Shown piece by piece: positions 7,606 to 16,261 of a stretch of 17,612 nt of DNA; within the stretch, counting starts at the first letter, position 1; each line of letters begins with the position of its first letter. A model generated the notes under the pieces. The model saw only the letters and a list, made by a program, of their open reading frames with translations. It searched no databases and had not been told where the DNA came from. The translations under genes and the position numbers were made by a program. The DNA comes from an uncultured Lachnospiraceae bacterium. GTDB taxonomy: Bacteria; Bacillota; Clostridia; Lachnospirales; Lachnospiraceae. The stretch lies in NCBI GenBank assembly GCA_937965795.1, contig CALCMD010000065.1, positions 1 through 17,612 of the forward strand, given 5' to 3'.

Positions 7606-10600
7606 ATGAGTGACAGGAAAAAATGGTTGGCAGGATTGCTTGCGGGAGCGATGCTTGGCAGCGCGCTGCCGGGAAATGCGGGCGGATTGTCAGTTTCGGC
7701 AGCGGACAGCCAGTTTGCCGGGGAAGAGTGGTATGATCAGATCGGCACGGTGGAGCTGAACCGGGAGCCGGCGCACGCATACTTTGTTCCTTATGAGTCG
7801 TCCGCAAAAGCGTTGCAGAATGAAAAATCTGTACTGGATACCGATGAAGAGGAATCAGCATATCGGGTTTCGCTGAACGGAGAATGGAATTTTAAGTTTG
7901 CACAGAATCCTGCGGCAAGGGAAAAGGCAGCAAGAGGCGCAGAGGCGGCCGCTTATGTGGAGGACTGGGATACCTCAGGATGGGATACGATTCCGGTGCC
8001 GTCCTCGATTCAGGCAATTAAAGACGAGGACGGAGATTTTAAATATGAAAAACCGATCTATACGAATCAGACATATCCCTGGGCAAATTATGAAAGCGTG
8101 ACACTGGGAGAGAGCGTGACGGCTCCAACGGTGAGAAACAGTGTCGGCCAGTATAAGAGAACCTTTACCGTGCCGCAGGATTGGGACGGAAGGGAAGTTT
8201 TTGTTTCTTTTGAAGGTGTGGAATCCGCGTTTTATCTTTACATCAACGGGCGGCGTGCAGGTTATGCGGAGGACAGCTACACGATGGATGAATTTAATAT
8301 CACCCCGTATCTGCAAAAGGGTGAGAATACCATAGCGGTGGAGGTGTACCGCTGGTCTACGGGAAGTTACCTGGAAAATCAGGATTTCATCCGCTACAGC
8401 GGAATCTTCCGGGACGTGAATCTTTATTCAAAAGATAAAGTGGAAATTCGGGATGTTTTTGTCAAAACAGATCTGGATGCAGAATACCAGGACGCCGTTC
8501 TGACACTGGAGGCATCTGTCCGAAATCTCGGACAGGCGGATGCGGCGGGACAAAACTACACAGTTTCGGCAGAACTGTATGAGAGTGACGCCAGCACAAA
8601 AGTATGGACGGAGCCTATGGAGCTGTCTGTTACGGTTCCGGAGGCAAAGGGTACGATAGAGGAACGGGCAGACGATACCGGCGTCGTGGTTTCCGGTTCC
8701 AAAGATGTGGAAAATCCAAAGAAGTGGTTCGCGGATACTCCAAGTTTATATCTTCTTTTGATTGAATTAAAGGATGAGAGCGGAAATGTGGTGGAAACGC
8801 TCTGCCAGAGGGTCGGTTTCCGGGAAATCGGAAAAGCCGATATCAATACGGCGGGGCAGGAACAGATGCAGATCAACGGCAAAAAGATCATGTTCCGGGG
8901 GACGAACCGCCATGAGTCAGATGTGGATGCGGGGCGCGCGTTGTCCAGAGAGGATATAAAAGAGGATCTGTTTTTGATGAAGCAGTTTAACGTAAACGCC
9001 ATCCGTACCAGCCATTATCCGAACAATCCATATACCTATGCGCTTGCAGATGAAATCGGTATTTATATCTGCGACGAGGTGAATGCGGAATCTCATATGG
9101 GAGCGACGCAAAGCTCGATTCCATCTGGGTTCCCCATCTGGAATACTTCGGTGATGGATCGCACGAAGAATATGGTGGAACGGGATAAGAACCATCCCTG
9201 TGTCGTGATATGGTCTCTGGGAAATGAAGCGACTTACAGTACGTATACGATGGATGATAATTATTGCTTTTATAATGCGACCCGCTGGATTTTAAAGAGG
9301 GATCCGTCACGTCTCCGCAAGTATGAGAGGGATAACCGCTATACAAAGGGCGACAGGGAGCATTCTATGGTTGATATCTATTCCAGCCAGTACTGGAGTG
9401 TGGACAGTGTGAGAGGGCATGTGGCGAACACGGGGAATAAATCGCCTTATATCCAGTCCGAGTATGCGCACGCAATGGGGAATGGCCTCGGAAATTTTAA
9501 AGAATACTGGGAGATTTTCCGGGAATATCCAAATGCGCAGGGAGGATTTATCTGGGACTGGATTGACCAGGCGATGCGGACGAAAATCGAGAATACAGCG
9601 GTAAGGTATATTCATGATCCGAATACCGGAAAAAGAGTTTCATTTGGCGGCAGTTTTCAGGAAGGACGGAACCAGACAAAGTCTATAGAAGGGGCGTATA
9701 TCGCAGAGGGAAGCCACACGAAAACTGTGAATGGAAATGCGCTGACACTGGATTTGTGGCTGAAACCGGCAGATAATTTTACAAACTCCCGGCAGACGTT
9801 CCTGAGCAGGGGGGACGATGAGGGATATAATCTTCAGATCAATAAAGATGGAAAGCTGGAGTTCTTTGCAGACGGCTGGAGAGAAGGTTATCTGGAGACG
9901 GAAGTGCCGGATGCGTTTACGGACGGCGCATGGCATCGCCTGACCGCTACGGTCTCAGACAGAACCTATATCCTTTATTTTGACGGAAAGCAGATTGCGC
10001 AGGGGCAGAGAGATTCTGCATCGCAGGCATATGACAGCGCGTCCAATACCGCGGATATTGCAGTAGGAACAAACGCCAGTTATACGGAAAGGGTGTTTAA
10101 CGGCAGCATTGACCGTGTGGCGGTGCTGAAAGGAGCCCTGACAGCAGAAGAGATTGCCGCGACTGCGGACAGTCTGGAAGCAGTTCAGGATAAACTTGTA
10201 TATACGCTTGACTTTACAGAAGACATGCTGGAAACGGAAGAACTTGGATTTGAGGATCATACTTATTTCGGTTATGGCGGAGACTGGGATGAGACTGTGA
10301 CGGACAATGATTTCTGTGCAAATGGACTTGTATTTGCCGACCGGACGCCGTCGCCGGAGCTTTACGAGGTAAAGAAGGTTCATCAGGAAATTTCTTTTTA
10401 TGATGATGGTTCTGCCGCAAATGGCGAAGTACGGATCGTCAATGAGTTTTTGAATACGAATCTGAATCGTTATGATGTTTCCTGGAGCTTGAAGAAAGAC
10501 AATGTAGTGCTCGGAAGCGGGACGCTGACAGAAGAGCAGAAAGATCTGGCGCCTTTACAGGAAAAGGTCGTTGCACTGAAGAACTTCCCGGTCGTAGAGG

Positions 10601-13197
10601 CTGTGTATGGATCGGATTATGTCCTTGTGCTGTCTGTTACTCTGCAAGAGGATCAGCCGTGGGCGGATAGTTATGGCGGGAAAGCCGGGGATGAGATTGC
10701 CTTTGAGGAGTTTGAGCTTTCCTATGAAAACGAAAAACCCCGTCCGGCTCCGGATATGGCGAACATCGGCGATCTGGAGGTGAATGAAACACAGGAAACC
10801 ATAACGGTAACAGGAACGACTGCGCGTGAAGGAGGAACCTCTTTCGAAATCGTACTGGACAGAACATCCGGCTATATCAGCAGCTACCGTCTGGGCGGGA
10901 AAGCGCTGCTGGAAGAGGGACCTGTACCAGATTATTACCGGGCTCCGGTCAGCAATGATCCGGGATTCACCGGGGGAATGCGAAATGCGGCGCAGAATTT
11001 TACGATTGATGAGGAAGGCATTGAAGTAGACAGACAGCAAACATTTGTTTCTATCCATGTGCCGGGCACGATTCAGGGACTGGATTCTCCCAATATCATT
11101 GATTATGCCATTTATGGGGACGGCAGAATTTTGGTAACCAATACTTTTACACCGGCGTCAAACAGCGCAGTAGGAAATATTGCAAAAATAGGAATGAAGA
11201 TGACGGTAGCGGAAGGGTATGAGAATCTTACTTACTATGGCAACGGGCCGCAGGAGAATTATTCCGACCGGAATTCAGGTACGAAGCTTGGAATCTATAA
11301 AAGTACTGTGACCGACCAGTTTGAGAAGAAATATGTAAAGCCCCAGGAAAACGGAAACCGGACAGGGGTGCGGTGGACGGCTCTGACAGATGATGAGGGA
11401 ATGGGAATCATGGTTTCCTCAAAAGAGGCGATGGAGTGCAGCGCTCTGCACTATAGGGCGGAAGATCTGGCGTCCTACCGGCATCCGTATCAGGTTCCGA
11501 AACAGCAGAACACGATCCTTACGGCTGCGCTTGTGCAGAGAGGACTTGGAAATGCGAGCTGCGGACCGGCTCCTCTGAACCAGTATCTGATACAGGCGGG
11601 AGTCACTTACAGCCAGACCTTTAGTATCCTTCCGATTTCGGGAGCCACAGAAGATCAGGAGCTGATGAACAGAAGCAAGGTGGATATGGAATCGACCATG
11701 CCGCTGGCAGGCATCCGGGTAAACGGCCGGGAAATCGCCGGCTTTTCGGAGGAGCAGACAACATACCGGTATGAAGTGCTCAAAGGCGCTGTCCAGAAGG
11801 GGAAGATTCCACAGGTAGAACCGATCAGGGTGTCAGATGGCGTGGAAGTGACGGTGACGCAGGCGCAGACCATTCCGGGTGTGGCGACGATTACGGCACG
11901 TTCTCCATTTGGCGTGGAAAAAACTTATACGGTGAACCTAGAGATGACAGACCAGATCTATGTATCGGATATGGACTGGGAGACGGATAAAGGCGGATAT
12001 TTTGAAAACACACGGGACAGGTGCGGATGCGGAGCCGCAATGAAAGTCTATGAGGGCGGAAATGAAAAAGAATACGAAAAGGGCATCGGCACGCATGCCC
12101 CATCGGAAATCAGCGTTCGTATTGATGGGATGGGAGCGACCAGATTCTTGGCGCAGGCAGGAATTTCGGCATGTCAGGAAAGTGGAAACCGGGCAAATGT
12201 CAATTATGTGGTGAAGGCTGACGGCGAAGAAATTTTCCGGCAGAATGACGTACGTTCCGGGGAGTCCGTACCAGTGGAGCTGGATGTGGAAGGTGTGAAA
12301 GTTCTGACTTTGATCACCGAGACAAACGGCGAGGATTCGAACGATCATGCTTTATGGGCAGATGCGAAGCTTACGGACGCAACGACTGCGGACACAACGC
12401 TGGTGCAGCATATTGTTGTCCGGGCGGATATGACGATACTCCCTACAGAGGGAGAGGCGCAGGCGGAAGCGGTCATACTTCCGGCGGACGCCGCGAACCA
12501 GGATGTGATCTGGACGTCCTCAGATGAAACCATTGTTCAGGTCGATGAAACAGGCCATCTTACAGCCGGAGTGACGGGAGAAGCAGTCATCACAGCCGTG
12601 GCGGCGGATGGAAGTGGAGTAAGAGGAAGCCTTACCATCCGGGTTGTGGAGGACTCGAAACTGAAAGAAGCTCTGGAGGCGGAAAAGAAGGCAAAGGAAG
12701 AGGCTGAAAAGGCGAAAGAAAAACTGGAGGAGCTTCAGAAAGCGGCGGATGAGCTCAAAAAGGCGGCGGATGAGATCAGGAAGGCGGCAGAAGAAGAGGT
12801 ACGAAAAGCGAGAGAGGAACTGGAGCGGGCGCAGGCAGATCTGGAAAAGATGAGAGCCGAGCTTGAGCAGGCGAAGAAAGATGCCGCTGCTAAAGAGCAG
12901 CCCTCCGTTTCAGTAGGAAGAGTAACGCTGAAAAAGGTGGCGAAATCCGGAAAGGGAGCCATCACCGTGACCTGGAAGAAAGTATCCGGCGCTGAAGGGT
13001 ATCAGATTCAGTGTGCGGGAAACCGGAAATTTAAAAAGGCTGTGAACAAGGAAACCGCCAGAAAAAATAAGATCAAAGTGAAAAAGCTAAGGAGCGGCAG
13101 GCGCTATTATGTACGGGTGCGCGCTTATAAAAAAGCAGCGGACGGAACGAAGATTTACGGGAAATACAGCCGTCTGAAAAAGATAACCGTAAAGTAA
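7606..13197 (+). CDS. Giant secreted multidomain GH2 beta-galactosidase (LacZ-like)
   Basis: Extracellular enzyme of 1863 residues, probably releasing beta-galactosyl residues from glycans. The start follows GAAGGAGG (7591-7598). Modules in order: signal peptide 1 to about 32; GH2 sugar-binding sandwich about 85-275; GH2 Ig-like domain about 278-406; TIM barrel from about 421 with GTNRHES and RTSHYPN, acid/base Glu541 (WSLGNEA) and nucleophile Glu619 (IQSEYAHAMGN). A LamG/concanavalin-like module, about 690-860, splits the barrel before its last part (YGGDWDET...FCANGLVFADR, about 889-915). An Ig-like domain and a Bgal_small_N-type domain (about 1085-1340) follow, which point to LacZ rather than beta-glucuronidase. 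Then come a cadherin-like sandwich (about 1365-1445), NPCBM (about 1451-1590), Big2 (about 1602-1682), a charged coiled coil (about 1684-1765) and a Lys-rich Fn3-like C-terminus (1768-1863). There is no LPXTG or C-terminal membrane helix, so any wall retention would be non-covalent. Substrate linkage is unknown. Confidence 0.92.
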   Translation: MSDRKKWLAGLLAGAMLGSALPGNAGGLSVSAADSQFAGEEWYDQIGTVELNREPAHAYFVPYESSAKALQNEKSVLDTDEEESAYRVSLNGEWNFKFAQNPAAREKAARGAEAAAYVEDWDTSGWDTIPVPSSIQAIKDEDGDFKYEKPIYTNQTYPWANYESVTLGESVTAPTVRNSVGQYKRTFTVPQDWDGREVFVSFEGVESAFYLYINGRRAGYAEDSYTMDEFNITPYLQKGENTIAVEVYRWSTGSYLENQDFIRYSGIFRDVNLYSKDKVEIRDVFVKTDLDAEYQDAVLTLEASVRNLGQADAAGQNYTVSAELYESDASTKVWTEPMELSVTVPEAKGTIEERADDTGVVVSGSKDVENPKKWFADTPSLYLLLIELKDESGNVVETLCQRVGFREIGKADINTAGQEQMQINGKKIMFRGTNRHESDVDAGRALSREDIKEDLFLMKQFNVNAIRTSHYPNNPYTYALADEIGIYICDEVNAESHMGATQSSIPSGFPIWNTSVMDRTKNMVERDKNHPCVVIWSLGNEATYSTYTMDDNYCFYNATRWILKRDPSRLRKYERDNRYTKGDREHSMVDIYSSQYWSVDSVRGHVANTGNKSPYIQSEYAHAMGNGLGNFKEYWEIFREYPNAQGGFIWDWIDQAMRTKIENTAVRYIHDPNTGKRVSFGGSFQEGRNQTKSIEGAYIAEGSHTKTVNGNALTLDLWLKPADNFTNSRQTFLSRGDDEGYNLQINKDGKLEFFADGWREGYLETEVPDAFTDGAWHRLTATVSDRTYILYFDGKQIAQGQRDSASQAYDSASNTADIAVGTNASYTERVFNGSIDRVAVLKGALTAEEIAATADSLEAVQDKLVYTLDFTEDMLETEELGFEDHTYFGYGGDWDETVTDNDFCANGLVFADRTPSPELYEVKKVHQEISFYDDGSAANGEVRIVNEFLNTNLNRYDVSWSLKKDNVVLGSGTLTEEQKDLAPLQEKVVALKNFPVVEAVYGSDYVLVLSVTLQEDQPWADSYGGKAGDEIAFEEFELSYENEKPRPAPDMANIGDLEVNETQETITVTGTTAREGGTSFEIVLDRTSGYISSYRLGGKALLEEGPVPDYYRAPVSNDPGFTGGMRNAAQNFTIDEEGIEVDRQQTFVSIHVPGTIQGLDSPNIIDYAIYGDGRILVTNTFTPASNSAVGNIAKIGMKMTVAEGYENLTYYGNGPQENYSDRNSGTKLGIYKSTVTDQFEKKYVKPQENGNRTGVRWTALTDDEGMGIMVSSKEAMECSALHYRAEDLASYRHPYQVPKQQNTILTAALVQRGLGNASCGPAPLNQYLIQAGVTYSQTFSILPISGATEDQELMNRSKVDMESTMPLAGIRVNGREIAGFSEEQTTYRYEVLKGAVQKGKIPQVEPIRVSDGVEVTVTQAQTIPGVATITARSPFGVEKTYTVNLEMTDQIYVSDMDWETDKGGYFENTRDRCGCGAAMKVYEGGNEKEYEKGIGTHAPSEISVRIDGMGATRFLAQAGISACQESGNRANVNYVVKADGEEIFRQNDVRSGESVPVELDVEGVKVLTLITETNGEDSNDHALWADAKLTDATTADTTLVQHIVVRADMTILPTEGEAQAEAVILPADAANQDVIWTSSDETIVQVDETGHLTAGVTGEAVITAVAADGSGVRGSLTIRVVEDSKLKEALEAEKKAKEEAEKAKEKLEELQKAADELKKAADEIRKAAEEEVRKAREELERAQADLEKMRAELEQAKKDAAAKEQPSVSVGRVTLKKVAKSGKGAITVTWKKVSGAEGYQIQCAGNRKFKKAVNKETARKNKIKVKKLRSGRRYYVRVRAYKKAADGTKIYGKYSRLKKITVK

Positions 13198-13213
13198 AGA
13201 CAGAAAACAGGAC

Positions 13214-13241
13214 AAAAAACGGGGCGCCAGAAATGGCGCCC
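13214..13241 (-). terminator. Intrinsic terminator of the serine hydrolase gene (convergent gap)
   Basis: An 8-bp perfect stem, GGGCGCCA (13222-13229) with TGGCGCCC (13234-13241), encloses a GAAA loop. Read on the minus strand it is followed by a run of six T (complement of A at 13214-13219), directly after the stop codon at 13245. On the plus strand there is no T-run, so it should stop the GH2 transcript less well. The convergent gap is only 47 bp. Confidence 0.75.
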
Positions 13242-13244
13242 TGC

Positions 13245-14096
13245 TCAGTTTAAGGAATGGTAGACCATTCGTGAAATCTGCTGAATACAGCTTCGGGCAA
13301 GCGCAGGATTGTTGGTGTTGCTGAATACGCAGATAATGTAATTGGTTTTCTTTCCATAGACGATGGCGGTATCGTTTTCAATGGAACCGCTCTCACCGGT
13401 TTTATTTGCTGTTTGAATGCCGTAGGGAACGCCCTGGGGGATTTTGGAGCGAAAGGTCTGGGCTTTGAGATAGCCGAGCATCGTTTTTGACGCCGTCTTT
13501 GATACCAGTTTTCCACGGTATATTTTTTCCAGAAGCTTCCCGCAGTCTGCCGCGCTGGTCAGATTTGCTTTGTTCAGCCCGGCGGCTTCCGCAGAGCCGC
13601 CGTTTCCGCAGCGGGTGTACTGCTGGGTTTTTGTGAAGCCGTTTGCTTTACAGAATTTATTGACGGCATTTTTGCCGAGCCGTTCGTAAACCAGATCATT
13701 GAAAGCGTCATTGCTGCTGACCGTAATCATGCTGCGGATCTGGGACTCCAAAGACGCATTCAGAGTCAGCTTTTTTTTCTTTGCCTGATCATAGGCGGCT
13801 GCCATCGCAAAGAGCTTAATGGTACTGGCGGAGAAAAAAGCGTTCTTGTTAATCGTGAAGCTCTTTTTTGTTTTCAGGTCTTTGACATAGACGGACCATG
13901 CAGTCGGGGAGGGCTTGCCGTTGGCGGAATTGGGACAGCTTTTTTTGATGTAGTTTTTTATCTGTTTCTCCAGTTTCTCCATTTTGATCGTGGCTTTTGT
14001 CTTTTTGACCTTTTTTGCGGAAGCCGACACGGGAAATTGCAGTGCCAGAATGAGTGCAAGCAGGCCGATCAGGATTCGTTTGATTTTTTGTCTCAT
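13245..14096 (-). CDS. Secreted serine hydrolase with class A beta-lactamase fold (Beta-lactamase2 type)
   Basis: Protein of 283 residues starting after a GGAAGGTGA ribosome binding site on the minus strand. A signal peptide covers about 1-27 (LIGLLALILALQFPVSASA). The three motifs of the penicillin-recognising serine enzymes are present: S91-T-I-K94, S127-S-N129 and K232-T-G234. The region between the second and third motifs is short and has a Glu at 170 but no clear ExxxN omega-loop motif. I therefore prefer a peptidoglycan-related serine peptidase, or an uncharacterised member of the family, over a working beta-lactamase. The N-terminal 60 residues are rich in Lys, which would suit contact with an anionic wall. 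It is monocistronic, convergent with the GH2 gene and divergent from leuC. Resistance cannot be inferred. Confidence 0.8.
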   Translation of the reverse strand: MRQKIKRILIGLLALILALQFPVSASAKKVKKTKATIKMEKLEKQIKNYIKKSCPNSANGKPSPTAWSVYVKDLKTKKSFTINKNAFFSASTIKLFAMAAAYDQAKKKKLTLNASLESQIRSMITVSSNDAFNDLVYERLGKNAVNKFCKANGFTKTQQYTRCGNGGSAEAAGLNKANLTSAADCGKLLEKIYRGKLVSKTASKTMLGYLKAQTFRSKIPQGVPYGIQTANKTGESGSIENDTAIVYGKKTNYIICVFSNTNNPALARSCIQQISRMVYHSLN

Positions 14097-14124
14097 CAGT
14101 TCACCTTCCTTTTTTCATCTTACC

Positions 14125-14256
14125 TAACTGTTCAGTACCTTCACAGTTACGATGCAAAAATCCATGAAAATCGTCTTCGACGATGGGATTTTTGCACTCT
14201 TGAATCATGTTTTCACGGTCTCAGCAGCAAGTGCTTCGACCTGTTTTGAATAGTTA
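14125..14256. repeat. Small MITE-like element with terminal inverted repeats
   Basis: The gap between the divergent genes (14097-14464) holds a 132-bp segment. Its ends are TAACTGTTCA (14125-14134) and TGAATAGTTA (14247-14256), which are inverted repeats matching at 9 of 10 positions. Inside is a long hairpin: TGCAAAAATCC (14153-14163) with GGATTTTTGCA (14186-14196), then ATCGTC/GACGAT around a TTC loop. The left end also carries its own 7-bp stem, TAACTGT/ACAGTTA. There is no coding capacity and no clear target duplication. No second copy occurs in the window, so mobility is inferred from shape only. Confidence 0.5.
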
Positions 14257-14385
14257 CATGATTACTTATAATATACTGTGAATTTCGGAAAAAGAAAAGT
14301 CCATAAATGCTCTTTCCTGCTTTGAGATAACTGAAATTTTCATGATAAATATTCATAATATATATTTCTATTATCGTATATCTTG

Positions 14386-14394
14386 TGCTATAAT
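14386..14394 (+). promoter_or_regulatory. Extended -10 promoter of the leuCD operon
   Basis: TGCTATAAT (14386-14394) is an extended -10 element with a perfect TATAAT. No good -35 box lies 16-18 bp upstream, as is common for extended -10 promoters. Transcription should start near 14401, giving a leader of about 64 nt, too short for a leucine T-box. Confidence 0.6.
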
Positions 14395-14464
14395 GTCATG
14401 TGAAAGCGATTTCGGAACCGGAACGGTTGCGGGATATGTATAGAGGATACAGGAGGAGAAGCAG

Positions 14465-15736
14465 ATGAAAGGAATGACAATGACACAGAAGATTCTGGCT
14501 GCACATGCCGGACTTCCGTATGTAGAGGCAGGCCAGCTTATTGAGGCAGACCTGGATCTGGTGCTTGGAAATGATATTACGTCACCGGTAGCGATTCATG
14601 AAATGGATAAAATGACAAAACAGACAGTATTTGACAAAGACAAGATCGCGCTGGTTATGGATCATTTTATCCCGAATAAAGATATTAAATCCGCAGAGCA
14701 TTGTAAATGTGTAAGGCAGTTCGCCTGCAAGCATGAGATTACCAATTATTTTGACGTAGGCGATATGGGAATCGAACATGCGCTTCTGCCGGAAAAAGGA
14801 CTGACGGTGGCAGGAGATGTCATCATCGGCGCGGATTCGCATACGTGTACGTATGGCGCGCTGGGAGCATTTTCCACTGGCGTGGGAAGCACGGATATGG
14901 CGGCGGGTATGGCGACAGGAAAAGCATGGTTCAAGGTGCCGTCCGCGATCCGGTTTCATCTGGTGGGAAAACCGTCCAAATGGGTGAGCGGAAAAGATGT
15001 CATCCTGCATATTATCGGAATGATCGGCGTGGACGGCGCTCTGTATAAATCGATGGAATTTGTGGGAGAAGGCGTCAGGAATTTGACGATGGATGACCGT
15101 TTTACGATCGCGAACATGGCGATCGAGGCTGGCGGAAAGAATGGCATCTTCCCGGTGGACGATCTGACGGTTCAGTATATGGAGGAGCACTCGAAACGAC
15201 CGTTTCAGGTATATGAAGCGGATGAAGACGCCGTTTATGATGAGGAATATACCATTGATCTCAGTGCGTTAAAGCCGACGGTCGCATTTCCGCATCTGCC
15301 GGAGAATACAAAGACGATTGATGAGATCACGGAAGATATTATCGTAGACCAGTCCGTGATCGGTTCCTGTACGAATGGGCGGATTGATGATCTGCGCTGT
15401 GCGGCGGAAATCCTGAAAGGCCGCCATGTAAAGAAAGGTGTGCGCTGTATTGTGATTCCGGCGACCCAGCAGATTTATCTTCAGGCGATTCAGGAGGGGC
15501 TGGTACAGACGTTTATCGAGGCGGGAGCCGTGGTAAGCACACCGACCTGTGGACCGTGCCTGGGAGGCTATATGGGCATCCTGGCGGCAGGGGAGCGCTG
15601 CATTTCCACGACAAATCGTAATTTTGTGGGACGTATGGGTCATGTGGATTCTGAAGTATATCTGGCGAGCCCGGCAGTGGCGGCGGCAAGCGCTGTGACC
15701 GGAAAAATTTCCGCGCCCGAAGAACTGGGATTATAG
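14465..15736 (+). CDS. leuC: 3-isopropylmalate dehydratase, large subunit
   Basis: Catalytic subunit of the [4Fe-4S] enzyme that isomerises 2-isopropylmalate to 3-isopropylmalate in leucine synthesis. The protein has 423 residues, the length of the shorter LeuC type that resembles homoaconitase; E. coli LeuC is longer. Cluster ligands are C302 (GSCTNGR) and C362/C365 (PTCGPCLGG). GADSHTCTYGALGAFSTGVGSTD, described by its GADSHTCTYG and GVGSTD motifs, lies near residues 121-143. The start follows AGGAGGAG, and MTMTQKILAAHAG is the usual family opening. leuD follows 13 bp after the stop. leuA and leuB are not in the window. Activity on related substrates such as citraconate or homoaconitate cannot be excluded from sequence. 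Confidence 0.95.
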   Translation: MKGMTMTQKILAAHAGLPYVEAGQLIEADLDLVLGNDITSPVAIHEMDKMTKQTVFDKDKIALVMDHFIPNKDIKSAEHCKCVRQFACKHEITNYFDVGDMGIEHALLPEKGLTVAGDVIIGADSHTCTYGALGAFSTGVGSTDMAAGMATGKAWFKVPSAIRFHLVGKPSKWVSGKDVILHIIGMIGVDGALYKSMEFVGEGVRNLTMDDRFTIANMAIEAGGKNGIFPVDDLTVQYMEEHSKRPFQVYEADEDAVYDEEYTIDLSALKPTVAFPHLPENTKTIDEITEDIIVDQSVIGSCTNGRIDDLRCAAEILKGRHVKKGVRCIVIPATQQIYLQAIQEGLVQTFIEAGAVVSTPTCGPCLGGYMGILAAGERCISTTNRNFVGRMGHVDSEVYLASPAVAAASAVTGKISAPEELGL

Positions 15737-15749
15737 GAGGAGAGAGAAG

Positions 15750-16235
15750 ATGAAAGCAAACGGACGTGTTTTTAAATATGGCGACAACGTAGATACAGAT
15801 GTAATCATCCCGGCAAGGTATCTGAACTCTTCAGATCCTGCGGAGCTTGCGACACATTGTATGGAGGACATTGACAAAAATTTTGTAAAGCAGGTGCAGA
15901 AAGGCGATATCATTGTTGCAGAGAAGAATTTTGGCTGCGGCTCCTCCAGAGAACATGCCCCGATTTCGATTAAGGCGGCGGGCGTGAGCTGTGTGATCGC
16001 CGAGACTTTTGCCAGAATCTTTTACCGAAACGCAATTAACATCGGCCTTCCGATTATTGAATGCCCGGAAGCATCCAGAGGAATCGAAGCAGGAGATGAA
16101 GTTGAGGTGGATTTTGACAGCGGTATGATATATAATAGAACGAAAGGAACTGAATTCAAAGGGCAGGCTTTTCCTGAGTTTATGCAGAGGATTATCAAAG
16201 CCGAAGGGTTGATTAACTACATTAACAACAAATAG
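15750..16235 (+). CDS. leuD: 3-isopropylmalate dehydratase, small subunit
   Basis: Swivelling subunit that completes the LeuCD active site. The protein has 161 residues, typical for the short LeuD partner of this LeuC type. Motifs seen are YGDNVDTDVIIPARYL near the N-terminus, FGCGSSREHAP in the middle and AETFARIFYRNAINIGLP after it; all are family signatures. Its ribosome binding site AGGAGGAG begins at the last base of the leuC stop codon, so the two genes are surely co-transcribed. The next gene starts 26 bp downstream. Confidence 0.95.
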   Translation: MKANGRVFKYGDNVDTDVIIPARYLNSSDPAELATHCMEDIDKNFVKQVQKGDIIVAEKNFGCGSSREHAPISIKAAGVSCVIAETFARIFYRNAINIGLPIIECPEASRGIEAGDEVEVDFDSGMIYNRTKGTEFKGQAFPEFMQRIIKAEGLINYINNK

Positions 16236-16261
16236 AACATTGGTTAGACAGGAGGTAAGAA

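Noticed and set aside
14395..14464. Leucine T-box or leader-peptide attenuator before leuC
   Set aside because: The leader from the extended -10 promoter is only about 64 nt and shows no T-box sequence, terminator or leucine-rich leader frame.
14582..15190. 202-codon open frame antisense to leuC
   Set aside because: It lies wholly inside a conserved gene, has no initiation signal, and its composition looks like a shadow frame.
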